This document shows positions 9,224 through 18,033 of a stretch of DNA of 64,000 nucleotides, piece by piece. This stretch comes from Flavobacterium sp. AED (GTDB lineage: Bacteria > Bacteroidota > Bacteroidia > Flavobacteriales > Flavobacteriaceae): the NCBI RefSeq assembly GCF_000812945.1, contig NZ_JSYM01000003.1, forward strand, positions 372,001 to 436,000, in the 5' to 3' direction. The notes beneath the pieces are model-generated. The model did not search any database and was not told the DNA's origin. It worked only from the letters and a program-made list of their open reading frames with translations. The translations under genes and the position numbers were made by a program. How positions within the stretch are numbered: position 1 is the first letter of the stretch; every line of letters begins with the position of its first letter.

Positions 9224-9253
9224 AAAAAGGTGCTCTTTTCAGAACACCTTTTT
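9224..9253. terminator. bidirectional terminator between glycosyltransferase and obgE
   Basis: The stem AAAAAGGTG pairs with CACCTTTTT, followed by one mismatch and three more pairs around a TTTC loop. The T tract after it on the plus strand and the run of A before it allow termination in both directions. Confidence 0.8.
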
Positions 9254-9271
9254 ATATAATTTTTAAAAATA

Positions 9272-10273
9272 TTAGTCATTCAACATTTTCCATAATTTGT
9301 CTTTCAATTCGGTCAAACCTTGTTGAGCCACAGAAGAGATAAACATATAAGGAATGTCTTTGAAAGCAACGTCTAATTCTGTTTTCAATTCAGCTTTCAA
9401 CTCATCATCGAGCATGTCGCATTTTGAAATCACCAATAAACGCTCTTTGTCAAGCATTTCTGGATTGTATTTTGTCAATTCGTTTACCAAAATATCGTAT
9501 TCGGCTTTAATGTCTGGCGTATCCACTGGAACTAAGAACAATAAAGTTGAATTACGTTCAATATGTCGCAAGAAATAATGTCCAAGACCTTTCCCTTCGG
9601 CAGCACCTTCGATAATTCCGGGAATATCAGCAATTACAAAAGATTGGAAATCTCTGTAGGCTACAATTCCAAGATTTGGTTTTAGAGTAGTAAACGGATA
9701 ATCCGCAATTTTTGGTTTAGCTGAAGTCAGTACTGACAACAATGTTGATTTTCCTGCATTAGGAAAACCTACTAAACCTACATCGGCTAGCACTTTTAGT
9801 TCAAGAATAACATCCATTTCTGCACCTGGCAAACCTGGTTGTGAGTATCTAGGCGTTTGATTGGTTGAGCTTCTAAAATGCCAGTTCCCTAAACCTCCTT
9901 TTCCACCACGAGAAAGTATTTGTTTTTCACCGTCCTCGGTAATTTCAAATAATATTTCTCCGGTTTCTTTATCTTTTACAACAGTTCCTAGCGGAACTTC
10001 AATGAATTTATCATCTCCATCAGCACCTGTGCTTCTGTCACCACTACCATCTCCACCGTTACCAGCTTTAATATGTCGCGCAAATTTAAGGTGAAACAAT
10101 GTCCAAAGACCTTTGTTACCAACCAAAAAAACATGACCACCACGACCACCATCACCACCATCAGGACCACCTTTTTCAATAAATTTTTCTCTATGCAAAT
10201 GCGTAGATCCTTTTCCTCCTTTTCCGGAAGAAACATATATTTTAACGTAATCTACAAAATTCCCTTCAGTCAT
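9272..10273 (-). CDS. obgE: GTPase Obg
   Basis: The 333-residue protein has the glycine-rich Obg fold at about 1-158 (for example [12 protein letters not shown]) and then the GTPase domain with G1 GFPNAGKS at about 169-176, switch II/G3 DIPGIIEGA from about 216, and an SKCD G4 motif. It ends near residue 333 without the extra OCT domain, as is common outside Firmicutes. Obg is an essential ribosome-associated GTPase in 50S maturation and stress control. Its leader holds four copies of a 7-base repeat just in front of the ATG. Confidence 0.96.
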   Translation of the reverse strand: MTEGNFVDYVKIYVSSGKGGKGSTHLHREKFIEKGGPDGGDGGRGGHVFLVGNKGLWTLFHLKFARHIKAGNGGDGSGDRSTGADGDDKFIEVPLGTVVKDKETGEILFEITEDGEKQILSRGGKGGLGNWHFRSSTNQTPRYSQPGLPGAEMDVILELKVLADVGLVGFPNAGKSTLLSVLTSAKPKIADYPFTTLKPNLGIVAYRDFQSFVIADIPGIIEGAAEGKGLGHYFLRHIERNSTLLFLVPVDTPDIKAEYDILVNELTKYNPEMLDKERLLVISKCDMLDDELKAELKTELDVAFKDIPYMFISSVAQQGLTELKDKLWKMLND

Positions 10274-10281
10274 TTTTTTTA

Positions 10282-10312
10282 ATTTCAGATTTCAGATTTC
10301 AGATTTCAGATT
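10282..10312. repeat. heptanucleotide tandem repeat in the obgE leader
   Basis: Four exact copies of ATTTCAG followed by a partial ATT (plus-strand reading) lie 8 bases upstream of the obgE ATG. Related single units occur before rarA (about 970-985). Confidence 0.85.
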
Positions 10313-10360
10313 GAAAAATTCAAACTGCTATCTGTCTCCTGTCCTCTATTTCTATTATTA

Positions 10361-11632
10361 TTATTTAAGTGCTTTCACCATCACTTTATCAATCTTCACG
10401 CCATCCATATCAATGACTTCCAACTCAAATTTTTGCCAAATTAATTTCTCCCCTTGTTTAGGTATATGAGAGAGTTCTGTCATTATTAACCCACTCACTG
10501 TGGTTACCTCGTAATCATTGATTAATTCATCTAATTCAAAATACGTCAAGAAATCATGTAAGGAATAATGACCATCAACTAGCCAACTTCCATCTTCTCT
10601 TTCAATCAACTGAAAATCATCTTTATAAAAATCAGAAGCGTCTCCTACCAAGGCTTCCAGAATATCATTTAAAGTAATTACGCCTTGAAAAACACCGTAT
10701 TCATCAGAAACAAATGCATAATGAATACCTGTTTTTTTGAAGTTTTCTAAGGCTATATAAGCAGTAGTTTGCTCCATCATAAAAGGAGCTTCCGTCATTA
10801 TATCCGCTAAATTGAAGTTTTCATTTTCAAAATGAGCAAAAATATTTTTTAAATTAACAACACCAACAATATCATCATAATTTTCACCATAAACAGGGTA
10901 AATGGAATGTAGCTCTTTTAACATGAATTCCTTAACCTGTTCTTTATCAGAATGCAAAGGTAAAAAAACTACTGACTTCCTGTGCGTCATCAAGGAGTTT
11001 ATTTTTCGGTCTCCAATATGAAAAACACGCTCCACAATATCTTGTTCAATTTCCTGTACTTCTCCACCTTCAGTACCTTCTTTGATAATCGCTTTTATTT
11101 CTTCTTCGGTTACTTTACCGTCGGCTGTTGGTTTTATTTTTAAAATATCCAATAAAAAATCAGTTGAAGTGGTCAACATCCAAATAAATGGCGCCGTAAT
11201 AATAGACACCACTTTCATGGGTAATGCCACCGCTTTAGCAATCGATTCCGGATGATTCAATCCTATTCTTTTAGGTAATAACTCTCCTAAAACCAAAGAG
11301 AAAAAAGTCAATATTACTACTACTATACCTACTGCAACTGAATGCGCGTAAGGTCTTATCATTTCAAATCCAAATATAAACGCTTCAACATCTTTGGTTA
11401 TTTTATCACCACTATAAATACCGGTAAGAATCCCTATCAGTGTTATTCCTATTTGTACTGTTGACAAAAACTTATTTGGAGAATTAGCTAAATCCAATGC
11501 AATTTTAGCGCTTTTATTTCCTTTTTTTGCTGCGGTCTCTAATCTGTTTTTTCGTGCTGAAATCAATGCGATTTCTGACATAGAGAAAACCCCATTTAAT
11601 AGTATTAGAAAAAATATTATTAGTATTTCCAA
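10361..11632 (-). CDS. CNNM/CorC-family transporter-associated protein (DUF21, CBS pair, CorC_HlyC)
   Basis: The 423-residue protein has an N-terminal DUF21/CNNM membrane domain with about four hydrophobic segments (residues 1-180), a CBS pair (about 200-330), and a C-terminal CorC_HlyC domain. The family is linked to Mg2+/Co2+ efflux; the old name hemolysin is misleading. The start is TTG at 11632. The frame upstream is open only to a TAA at 11657-11659 with no ATG, and the first residues (EILIIFFLILLNGVFSMSE) are the conserved first helix. It sits between adk and obgE in a run that is otherwise ordinary housekeeping. Confidence 0.9.
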   Translation of the reverse strand: MEILIIFFLILLNGVFSMSEIALISARKNRLETAAKKGNKSAKIALDLANSPNKFLSTVQIGITLIGILTGIYSGDKITKDVEAFIFGFEMIRPYAHSVAVGIVVVILTFFSLVLGELLPKRIGLNHPESIAKAVALPMKVVSIITAPFIWMLTTSTDFLLDILKIKPTADGKVTEEEIKAIIKEGTEGGEVQEIEQDIVERVFHIGDRKINSLMTHRKSVVFLPLHSDKEQVKEFMLKELHSIYPVYGENYDDIVGVVNLKNIFAHFENENFNLADIMTEAPFMMEQTTAYIALENFKKTGIHYAFVSDEYGVFQGVITLNDILEALVGDASDFYKDDFQLIEREDGSWLVDGHYSLHDFLTYFELDELINDYEVTTVSGLIMTELSHIPKQGEKLIWQKFELEVIDMDGVKIDKVMVKALK

Positions 11633-11708
11633 TTTTTTAGTTGATTCGTTTTTTATTTAAATTCTGATTCCTGAGTTTTTACTTTCTGAAATCTGCGATC
11701 CAGATTTT

Positions 11709-11850
11709 TAGCCCTGATGGTAATGAAAAGCCCGGAGTTAAAAAAGCTAATTTTTCTTGTCAAAAAAGAGCGACCAAAGGAAGCTCCTTTTATTACTTAG
11801 AAAAATAGTTTTTTTAACGAGGACTTGTAATGTACAGCTGGAATTGCTGC
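11709..11850 (+). repeat. dispersed intergenic repeat, copy 2 (long form)
   Basis: The left end is TAGCCCTGATGGTAATGAAA and the right end TGTACAGCTGGAATTGCTGC. The core holds a GAGC/GCTC stem around an 11-base loop GACCAAAGGAA. Nearly the same loop is present in copy 3 on the other strand. The right end reaches the first base of the adk stop codon. Confidence 0.8.
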
Positions 11851-12422
11851 TATAAATTATCAATAACGCTACTTACTCTTTCAGTAATTTCAGCAATTGA
11901 ACCTATTCCATTTACTGCGTGAAATTTTCCTTGCTCCTGATAATAATCCATTAAAGGAGCTGTTTTTTCATTGTATTCTTGGTACCGATTTCTGATTTTT
12001 TCTTCGTCTTGATCATCAATTCTACCACTTGTTTTTCCTCTTTCAAGTAATCTTGCAACCAAGATTTCATCATCGGCCTCGAGCGCAATTGTTGCGGCAA
12101 CTTGAGAACCTATTGAAGTAAGAAATACATCTAAATCTTTGGCTTGTGAAATTGTTCTTGGGTACCCGTCAAACAAAATTCCATTGGTATCTGGGTGTTT
12201 ATTTACCTCATCTATTAGCATTTTAGTAGTCAATTCATCTGGCACTAAATCCCCAGCATCCATATATACTCTTGCTTGTTTCCCAAGTTCGGTATCGTTT
12301 TTTAAATTAAAACGAAATACATCACCCGTGGAGATATGCGTTAATTTGTATTTTTCTTTTAAAAATTCAGCTTGAGTTCCTTTACCTGCTCCTGGTTTTC
12401 CAAATAAAACAATGTTAGTCAT
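11850..12422 (-). CDS. adk: adenylate kinase (short-lid type)
   Basis: The 190-residue protein has the P-loop GKPGAGKGTQ (8-17), the AMP-binding THISTGDVFR segment (28-37), FDGYPRT and a short lid (GKTSGRIDDQDEEKI), so it is the form lacking the zinc-finger lid. It interconverts ATP + AMP and 2 ADP in the cytoplasm. It follows hpt after 12 bases and is probably co-transcribed with it. A dispersed repeat copy abuts its stop codon. Confidence 0.96.
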   Translation of the reverse strand: MTNIVLFGKPGAGKGTQAEFLKEKYKLTHISTGDVFRFNLKNDTELGKQARVYMDAGDLVPDELTTKMLIDEVNKHPDTNGILFDGYPRTISQAKDLDVFLTSIGSQVAATIALEADDEILVARLLERGKTSGRIDDQDEEKIRNRYQEYNEKTAPLMDYYQEQGKFHAVNGIGSIAEITERVSSVIDNL

Positions 12423-12434
12423 GTTGTTGTGTAG

Positions 12435-12965
12435 TTATTCTTTTAATTTATATACTTCGGGTAAATTCCTTCCTAAACCATCATAATCTAGTCCAAAACC
12501 TACAATAAACTTATTTGGAATTCGAATTCCAACGTAATCTATTTTTACTTCCTTTGTGTATGCTTCCGGTTTGAAAAAAAGTGTTGCTATTTTAAAATGT
12601 TTTACATTTTGTTTTTTGAATAATTCTTTCAGTTCCACTAAAGTATTTCCGGTATCTACAATATCTTCTATTATAATAACGGTGCGTCCGGTCAAATCCT
12701 GATTCAGTCCTATTAATTGTTTTACTTCGTTTGTGGAAGAAGTTCCTTCGTAAGAGGCCATTTTTATGAAAGATACCTCACATGGTTTTTTATACAGTTT
12801 CATAAAATCCGAAACTACCATAAAAGAACCATTCAAGACACCCACAAATACTGGTATTTCGTCAGCAAAATCATCTTCTATTTGCGCAACCATTTTTGCG
12901 ATTGCAAAGTCAATTTCTTTAGCAGAAATAAACGGAACAAATTGTTTATCGTGAAGTTGTATCAT
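12435..12965 (-). CDS. hpt: hypoxanthine phosphoribosyltransferase
   Basis: The protein has about 176 residues from the ATG at 12965. The PRPP-binding loop VIIIEDIVDTGNTL and the flanking PRTase core are clear. It salvages hypoxanthine/guanine to IMP/GMP. The frame is open further up to 13031, but a canonical -7 box (TATCTTTG, minus strand) lies at 12990-12997, between the two candidate starts. The longer start would therefore be outside the transcript, and I chose 12965. It is upstream of adk with a 12-base gap. Confidence 0.94.
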   Translation of the reverse strand: MIQLHDKQFVPFISAKEIDFAIAKMVAQIEDDFADEIPVFVGVLNGSFMVVSDFMKLYKKPCEVSFIKMASYEGTSSTNEVKQLIGLNQDLTGRTVIIIEDIVDTGNTLVELKELFKKQNVKHFKIATLFFKPEAYTKEVKIDYVGIRIPNKFIVGFGLDYDGLGRNLPEVYKLKE

Positions 12966-12989
12966 TATTTTCGTGTTTAAAATAATGCG

Positions 12990-13016
12990 CAAAGATACAG
13001 AATTCGAATTTGACAA
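12990..13016 (-). promoter_or_regulatory. promoter of hpt-adk
   Basis: On the minus strand TATCTTTG (12990-12997) matches TAnnTTTG exactly. A TTG at 13014-13016 is 16 bases upstream, slightly short of the usual 17-23 spacing. The -7 box is 24 bases from the chosen hpt ATG. Confidence 0.6.
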
Positions 13017-13174
13017 TTGATAAATGGGCATTAATTTGTAATCGAGTGATTGAATGCACTAATTATCCTAATAACACAACTATAAAATTTAAATTAAAAA
13101 TCTTAAAAAATTCATATAATTTAATCAAAAACAAGCAGTTAGACGACTATTAGAATCTGTTAATCGAAAAAATA

Positions 13175-13204
13175 TTGTATTGAATTTATTTATTCCTAAA
13201 TTTA
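13175..13204 (+). promoter_or_regulatory. possible promoter of the DUF1800 gene
   Basis: TTG (13175-13177), 19 bases, then TAAATTTA (13197-13204), which differs from TAnnTTTG only in the last base. It is 28 bases before the ATG at 13233. Confidence 0.35.
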
Positions 13205-13232
13205 AGTGTAGGATATTGAAAATCGTAAAATT

Positions 13233-14885
13233 ATGGCTTCATTAAATCCAAATACAGCAGTTTTAGGTGTCAAAAACGCTAAACATTTATTGCGAAGAGC
13301 AACTTTTGTTTACACCAAGGTCTTGATAGACCAATATTCTAAATTAACTCCAAGCGAAGCTTTGGATTTATTATTAGCAGACAATCCACTTACCATTAAT
13401 CTACCTTATGACCCTCTTCCATTAACAGCACCCGATGGTTACTGGACTGAATCTACAAATTTAGCAACTACATTTCTTGATCAAAATAGAAAAGCAACAA
13501 TTGTAACTGGATGGTGGTGGTATAATTCTATAAGTAGTCCGACGTTAAAATTCAAACTTTCTCATTTTCTATCAACCCGATTTACCGTGATAAGAAATAC
13601 TGATGTATCTGGATCAGCAACAGAGTTTTATGACTACATCCGTTTGCTTTTATTTTATTCTTATGGTAACTATAAAAAGTTAGCAAAAAAAATGACGCTC
13701 AATAATGCTATGCTTTGTTTTTTAAATAACAATTCTAATATAAAGAGTTCCCCAAATGAAAATTATGCTCGTGAATTTCTAGAATTATTCACCATAGGCA
13801 AAGGTGTGCAAATTGCCGCTGGAAATTACACGAATTATACGGAGTCAGATATTGTTCAGGCAGCACGAATTTTAACCGGATTTAAAAGAAAAGCGGACCG
13901 GTCTATAATTGATTCTGATACTGGAATTCCAAAAGGATACAATCAATTCTCTGATCACAATACTAGTTCTAAAACATTTAGCGGTGCTTTTAACAACAAA
14001 ATAATTACTTCTGCAAGTGATGCCGCTTCGATGGATACCGAATTAGAGAATTACATTGAAATGGTTTTTAACCAACCGGCTACAGCCAAAAATATTTGCA
14101 GAAAAATATATTCCTATTTTGTAAAAAGTACTATTTCAACCGAAGCTGAAAATGATATTATAACTCCCTTAGCACAAGAACTCTATGACAATGGCTATGA
14201 AATTATTCCAATTATTAGAAAATTATTAGAAAGCCAACATTTTTATGATTTAGATGACAGTAATGCAACTGATGAAACTATTGGAGGAATTATAAAATCC
14301 CCAATTCAACAACTCTCAGAAATATGTACGTATTTACAAGCTACCATACCAGATCCTACTTCTAAGCCATTAGAATTTTACAGTACTTTTTGGTTCAATT
14401 TTGCTTATAATACATTTTTAACAAGTTCAAATATGGGGTTATTTAATCCTGAAAATGTAGCTGGTCATGCTGCCTATTATCAGGCTCCTGATTTTGATAA
14501 AAACTGGATCTCTTCTTCCACTTTAATCGCAAAATATAGGTTAGGGGAGTCCTTACTTGACGGAGTAAACAGGATTGCTGGCAATAGTAATATCACCGCC
14601 AAAATATATATTCCAGACGTACTAAAAAACACTGGAATTGTATCAAATCCTTCGGATCCTTTTGTGTTAACTTCTGAGTTATGTAATGCACTTTTTGCTC
14701 AGGAAGCAGACACTGATCGTATTAACTATTTTATGAATTCTTTCCTCCTGCAGGGTCTTTCTGATTATTATTGGACAGATGCATGGAATACTTTTATCAG
14801 CACCAATAATAGTACAGTGGTCGAGTCTCGATTAAAGCTATTAGTAACCAAAATATTAAGAGCTCCCGAATCTCAAATGTTTTAG
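13233..14885 (+). CDS. DUF1800 family protein
   Basis: The 550-residue protein fits the DUF1800 family: the N-terminal HLLRRATF motif, a central ENYAREFLELFTIG segment, DIVQAARILTGF, and a C-terminal part on GHAAYYQAPDFDKNW. Function is unknown, but DUF1800 genes are nearly always followed by a DUF1501 gene, as here. No signal peptide is visible at this start, and I saw no upstream ATG adding one. The last codons (from about 14841) are the first unit of a 64-bp tandem repeat that continues into the intergenic space. Confidence 0.88.
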   Translation: MASLNPNTAVLGVKNAKHLLRRATFVYTKVLIDQYSKLTPSEALDLLLADNPLTINLPYDPLPLTAPDGYWTESTNLATTFLDQNRKATIVTGWWWYNSISSPTLKFKLSHFLSTRFTVIRNTDVSGSATEFYDYIRLLLFYSYGNYKKLAKKMTLNNAMLCFLNNNSNIKSSPNENYAREFLELFTIGKGVQIAAGNYTNYTESDIVQAARILTGFKRKADRSIIDSDTGIPKGYNQFSDHNTSSKTFSGAFNNKIITSASDAASMDTELENYIEMVFNQPATAKNICRKIYSYFVKSTISTEAENDIITPLAQELYDNGYEIIPIIRKLLESQHFYDLDDSNATDETIGGIIKSPIQQLSEICTYLQATIPDPTSKPLEFYSTFWFNFAYNTFLTSSNMGLFNPENVAGHAAYYQAPDFDKNWISSSTLIAKYRLGESLLDGVNRIAGNSNITAKIYIPDVLKNTGIVSNPSDPFVLTSELCNALFAQEADTDRINYFMNSFLLQGLSDYYWTDAWNTFISTNNSTVVESRLKLLVTKILRAPESQMF

Positions 14886-15030
14886 TATTATTTCAAAAAT
14901 TTATTTAGGAACCAAGATATTTAAGGAAACTTAAATCTCAAATATTTTGGTATCATTCAAAAATTCATTTAACGACCAAGGTATTAAGAGACCCCAAATC
15001 TCGTACGTTTTAGTATTATTTCCATAATTA
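14841..15030 (+). repeat. 64-bp tandem repeat, three degenerate units, first unit inside the DUF1800 gene
   Basis: The ACCAA core recurs at 14847, 14911 and 14975, a spacing of exactly 64 bases. Each unit then contains AATCTC, a GTTTTAGTATTATTTC-like stretch and AATT. Unit 1 encodes the end of DUF1800 and its stop; units 2 and 3 are noncoding copies. Confidence 0.8.
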
Positions 15031-15050
15031 ATAACAAAACAACAAATATC

Positions 15051-16694
15051 ATGAGAAGAAGAAATTTTATTAAATTGACTTCAACAGCTAGTGCACTTTC
15101 ATTATTGCCTACAGAAGTTTTTGCTCTTTTCAAATCAGCAGGCATGACAACCTGCCCTGATTCCAGCTCAAAAAAAATAGTTTTAATTCAATTAGCTGGC
15201 GCTAATGATGGATTAAATACTATTGTACCCATCAATCAATATGATACTTATGCAGCATTGCGACCGAACATAAAGCTTAATAATGTTGGGATGACAAATG
15301 GTATTATAAATCTGGATTCAACTTTAGCATTAACAGATCAAGTAGGACTACATCCTTCATTAATAGGGTTTAAAAACCTGTATGATAACGGATTCATGAG
15401 AATCATTCAAGGGGTTGGCTATCCATCCCAAGACAAATCCCATTTTAAATCAACTGATTTATGGTTAACAGGAGGAGATGGCACCATGGCCAATAATAAT
15501 TTTGACAGCGGATGGACGGGACGTTTTCTTGAGAATTATTATGCCGATTTTTTAAATTCAAACTTTCCTTTAGGAATTCAACTTGGAAGCAGTGACAATT
15601 CATTAGGTTTTCATGGTGAAATTGAACACGGCATGTCTTTAAATATTAGCGGTCAGGATTTATCCGGATTTTATTCTGTAGTGAATGGTTTAGGAGGACA
15701 ACCACCAGCAACTATTGCAGATTCAGAATATGGAGGTTTAATTCAATACATTATTAACAATGATACTTCCACAAATTCTTATGCGCAAACTATTTCGAAT
15801 TCCTTTAATTCTGGATCCAACACATTAACCTATCCTAATACCAATTTATCCAATCAGTTAAAAACAGTAGCACGTTTTATTTCAGGTGGTCTTCAAACCA
15901 AGGTTTATTTAGTTAAAGTGGGCGGATTTGACACTCATGACATGCAAGTAGCCGCAAATAATACGACACATTTAGGTAATCATGCCAATCTTTTGACTCA
16001 AATATCAGAGGCGATTAGCACTTTCATCACGGATTTGAACAATCAAAACATAGGAAATGATGTTGTGGCGGTAACTTTTTCAGAATTTGGGAGAAAAGCG
16101 GGAGAAAATGCAAGCCTAGGTACTGATCATGGAGAAATTGCCCCGATGTTTGTTTTTGGAAATGCAATAAATCCGGGAATCTCTGGTACAAATATTAATT
16201 TATCAGAAGCCGTTTTAGCAAATAATTATCAGGTTCGAACTGTTCAGCATGATAACAGGAGAGTTTTTAGTACAATCCTTCAAGATTGGTTTGGAACGAG
16301 CAACCAAACATTGGATTTGACTTTTTATAATAACACCACCAATACTGGATTTTCAAATAATAAAATAGCGGATTTAATAAAAACTCCAAACGTAGTTAAT
16401 TCGACCTGTTATACTGACAAATTACTTTCCCTAAATGAATTCAAAAATGCGTATGAAGTTCTCATTTATCCAAATCCAACTTCAGAACTCATCACCATTA
16501 ATGCACCAAACAACAATGATATTTATTCGGTTTCCATATATTCAATAGACGGGAAATTTATTGGAAAATATAAAAACCCTTTAAACGGCAGTCAGTTTTC
16601 AATTAATGTTGAAAATCTATCCACGGGGTTTTATAATTTAAAAATCGAGACTACCAACGGGAACTTTTCTAAAAAAGTAATCGTGAGAAGATAA
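15051..16694 (+). CDS. DUF1501 (sulfatase-like fold) protein with Tat-like leader and T9SS type A sorting domain
   Basis: The 547-residue protein starts with MRRRNFIKLTSTASAL, a twin-arginine style leader, then the DUF1501 body: LIQLAGANDGLNTIVPI near 45-61, KSHFKSTDLWLTG, VGGFDTHDMQ, and FSEFGRKAGENASLGTDHGE. From about residue 473 there is a Por-type C-terminal sorting domain (YPNPTSE, then VSIYSIDGKFIG, ending KKVIVRR) that directs type IX secretion. The combination predicts export to the cell surface. Substrate and activity are unknown. It forms the usual pair with the DUF1800 gene upstream, separated by the 64-bp repeats. Confidence 0.9.
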   Translation: MRRRNFIKLTSTASALSLLPTEVFALFKSAGMTTCPDSSSKKIVLIQLAGANDGLNTIVPINQYDTYAALRPNIKLNNVGMTNGIINLDSTLALTDQVGLHPSLIGFKNLYDNGFMRIIQGVGYPSQDKSHFKSTDLWLTGGDGTMANNNFDSGWTGRFLENYYADFLNSNFPLGIQLGSSDNSLGFHGEIEHGMSLNISGQDLSGFYSVVNGLGGQPPATIADSEYGGLIQYIINNDTSTNSYAQTISNSFNSGSNTLTYPNTNLSNQLKTVARFISGGLQTKVYLVKVGGFDTHDMQVAANNTTHLGNHANLLTQISEAISTFITDLNNQNIGNDVVAVTFSEFGRKAGENASLGTDHGEIAPMFVFGNAINPGISGTNINLSEAVLANNYQVRTVQHDNRRVFSTILQDWFGTSNQTLDLTFYNNTTNTGFSNNKIADLIKTPNVVNSTCYTDKLLSLNEFKNAYEVLIYPNPTSELITINAPNNNDIYSVSIYSIDGKFIGKYKNPLNGSQFSINVENLSTGFYNLKIETTNGNFSKKVIVRR

Positions 16695-16765
16695 CATCCT
16701 CAATATTGAAATATCTATAAAACTATTTTACAAGTCGTATCTTTTTATTATTAATCATTTAAAAG

Positions 16766-16773
16766 TATCTTTG
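16766..16773 (+). promoter_or_regulatory. -7 element of the purK-purE promoter
   Basis: TATCTTTG is an exact TAnnTTTG match, 35 bases before the purK ATG. No clear TTG is found at the -33 position. The implied leader of about 30 bases is too short for a purine riboswitch. Confidence 0.5.
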
Positions 16774-16808
16774 TAAAATCAATTTTACAGATAAATTTCT
16801 ATACAACG

Positions 16809-17960
16809 ATGAATTATTTTTCTTCTGATTTTAAACTGGGAATTCTAGGCGGCGGACAACTTGGCAAAATGCTGTTGTTTGACACCCGAAAATTCGACAT
16901 ACAAACTTATGTACTTGATCCAAGTGATGAAGCACCATGCAAAATAGCTTGCGACCAATTTTTCAAAGGGGACTTAATGAATTTTGAAACCGTTTATAAT
17001 TTTGGAAAATTAGTTGATGTTTTGACTTTTGAAATCGAATTGGTTAATCTTGAAGCTTTAGTAAAACTCGAGGAAGAAGGATTAAAAGTATATCCTTCTC
17101 CTAAAACACTGAAACTTATTCAAAACAAAGGAATTCAAAAAGATTTTTACTTACAACATACTATTCCAACTGCAAATTACAAGCGATTTCCTAATCTAAA
17201 AAGTGTAATTGTTGACATTCTTGATTCCAAACTAAAATTACCATTTATATGGAAATGTACGGAATTTGGATACGACGGAAATGGCGTTAAAGTAATTCGA
17301 CAAATATCGGATTTAGATAATTTAGCCAATGTAGAATGCATTGCTGAAGAAATGATTCCATTCAAAAATGAATTGGCAGTTATTGTTTGTCGCAATCCTT
17401 CAGGAGAAATAAAAACCTATCCTGTGGTTGAAATGGAATTTCATCCAGAAGCCAACCAAGTGGAATATGTCATTTGTCCTGCTCGCATTGATGATAAAGT
17501 AGCCGAAAAAGCAAGAGCAATCGCGTTGAATGTTTCCGAAAAATTCAATCACGTTGGTTTATTAGCCGTTGAAATGTTTCAAACTGAAAATGATGAAATA
17601 CTAGTTAACGAAGTTGCTCCTCGCCCGCACAATTCAGGTCATTATTCTATTGAAGCCAGTTATACCTCACAATTTGAAAACCATTTACGCGCCATTCTCA
17701 ATTTACCTTTAGGAAATACGGACAGTAAAGTAGCAGGGATTATGGTGAATTTGGTAGGTGCAGAAGGTTTTTCTGGAGATGTAATTTATGAAAATATCGA
17801 AAAAATATTAGGTTGGAATGGTGTTACGCCGCACATTTACGGAAAAAAACAAACGCGTCCCTTTAGAAAAATGGGACATGTAACCATCGTAAATGAAGAT
17901 ATTAACGAAGCCCGAAGAATTGCTGAAAACGTGAAGAATACGATTCGAGTAATTGCCTAA
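16809..17960 (+). CDS. purK: N5-carboxyaminoimidazole ribonucleotide synthase
   Basis: The 383-residue ATP-grasp protein opens with LGILGGGQLGKML (residues 11-23) and contains the conserved KCTEFGYDGNGV and NEVAPRPHNSGHYSIEA segments of PurK. It uses ATP and bicarbonate to carboxylate AIR to N5-CAIR in purine biosynthesis. purE, the next enzyme of the pathway, follows after 73 bases on the same strand, the standard pairing. Confidence 0.96.
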   Translation: MNYFSSDFKLGILGGGQLGKMLLFDTRKFDIQTYVLDPSDEAPCKIACDQFFKGDLMNFETVYNFGKLVDVLTFEIELVNLEALVKLEEEGLKVYPSPKTLKLIQNKGIQKDFYLQHTIPTANYKRFPNLKSVIVDILDSKLKLPFIWKCTEFGYDGNGVKVIRQISDLDNLANVECIAEEMIPFKNELAVIVCRNPSGEIKTYPVVEMEFHPEANQVEYVICPARIDDKVAEKARAIALNVSEKFNHVGLLAVEMFQTENDEILVNEVAPRPHNSGHYSIEASYTSQFENHLRAILNLPLGNTDSKVAGIMVNLVGAEGFSGDVIYENIEKILGWNGVTPHIYGKKQTRPFRKMGHVTIVNEDINEARRIAENVKNTIRVIA

Positions 17961-18033
17961 ATTATTTAAAAGTAAAATTATAAATTTTGATTAATCGATT
18001 AAACGGATAAGCAAATAAACAAATAAAACGATA

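Noticed and set aside
9861-10282. Several open frames opposite and within obgE
   Set aside because: They are repetitive shadows of the glycine-rich Obg domain (runs of Val/Met or Thr) without independent support.
12966-13031. Longer hpt start at 13031
   Set aside because: It lies upstream of the exact -7 box at 12990-12997, and the extra residues do not look like HPRT.
16700-16809. Purine riboswitch in front of purK
   Set aside because: The leader implied by the -7 box is about 30 bases, too short for an aptamer.
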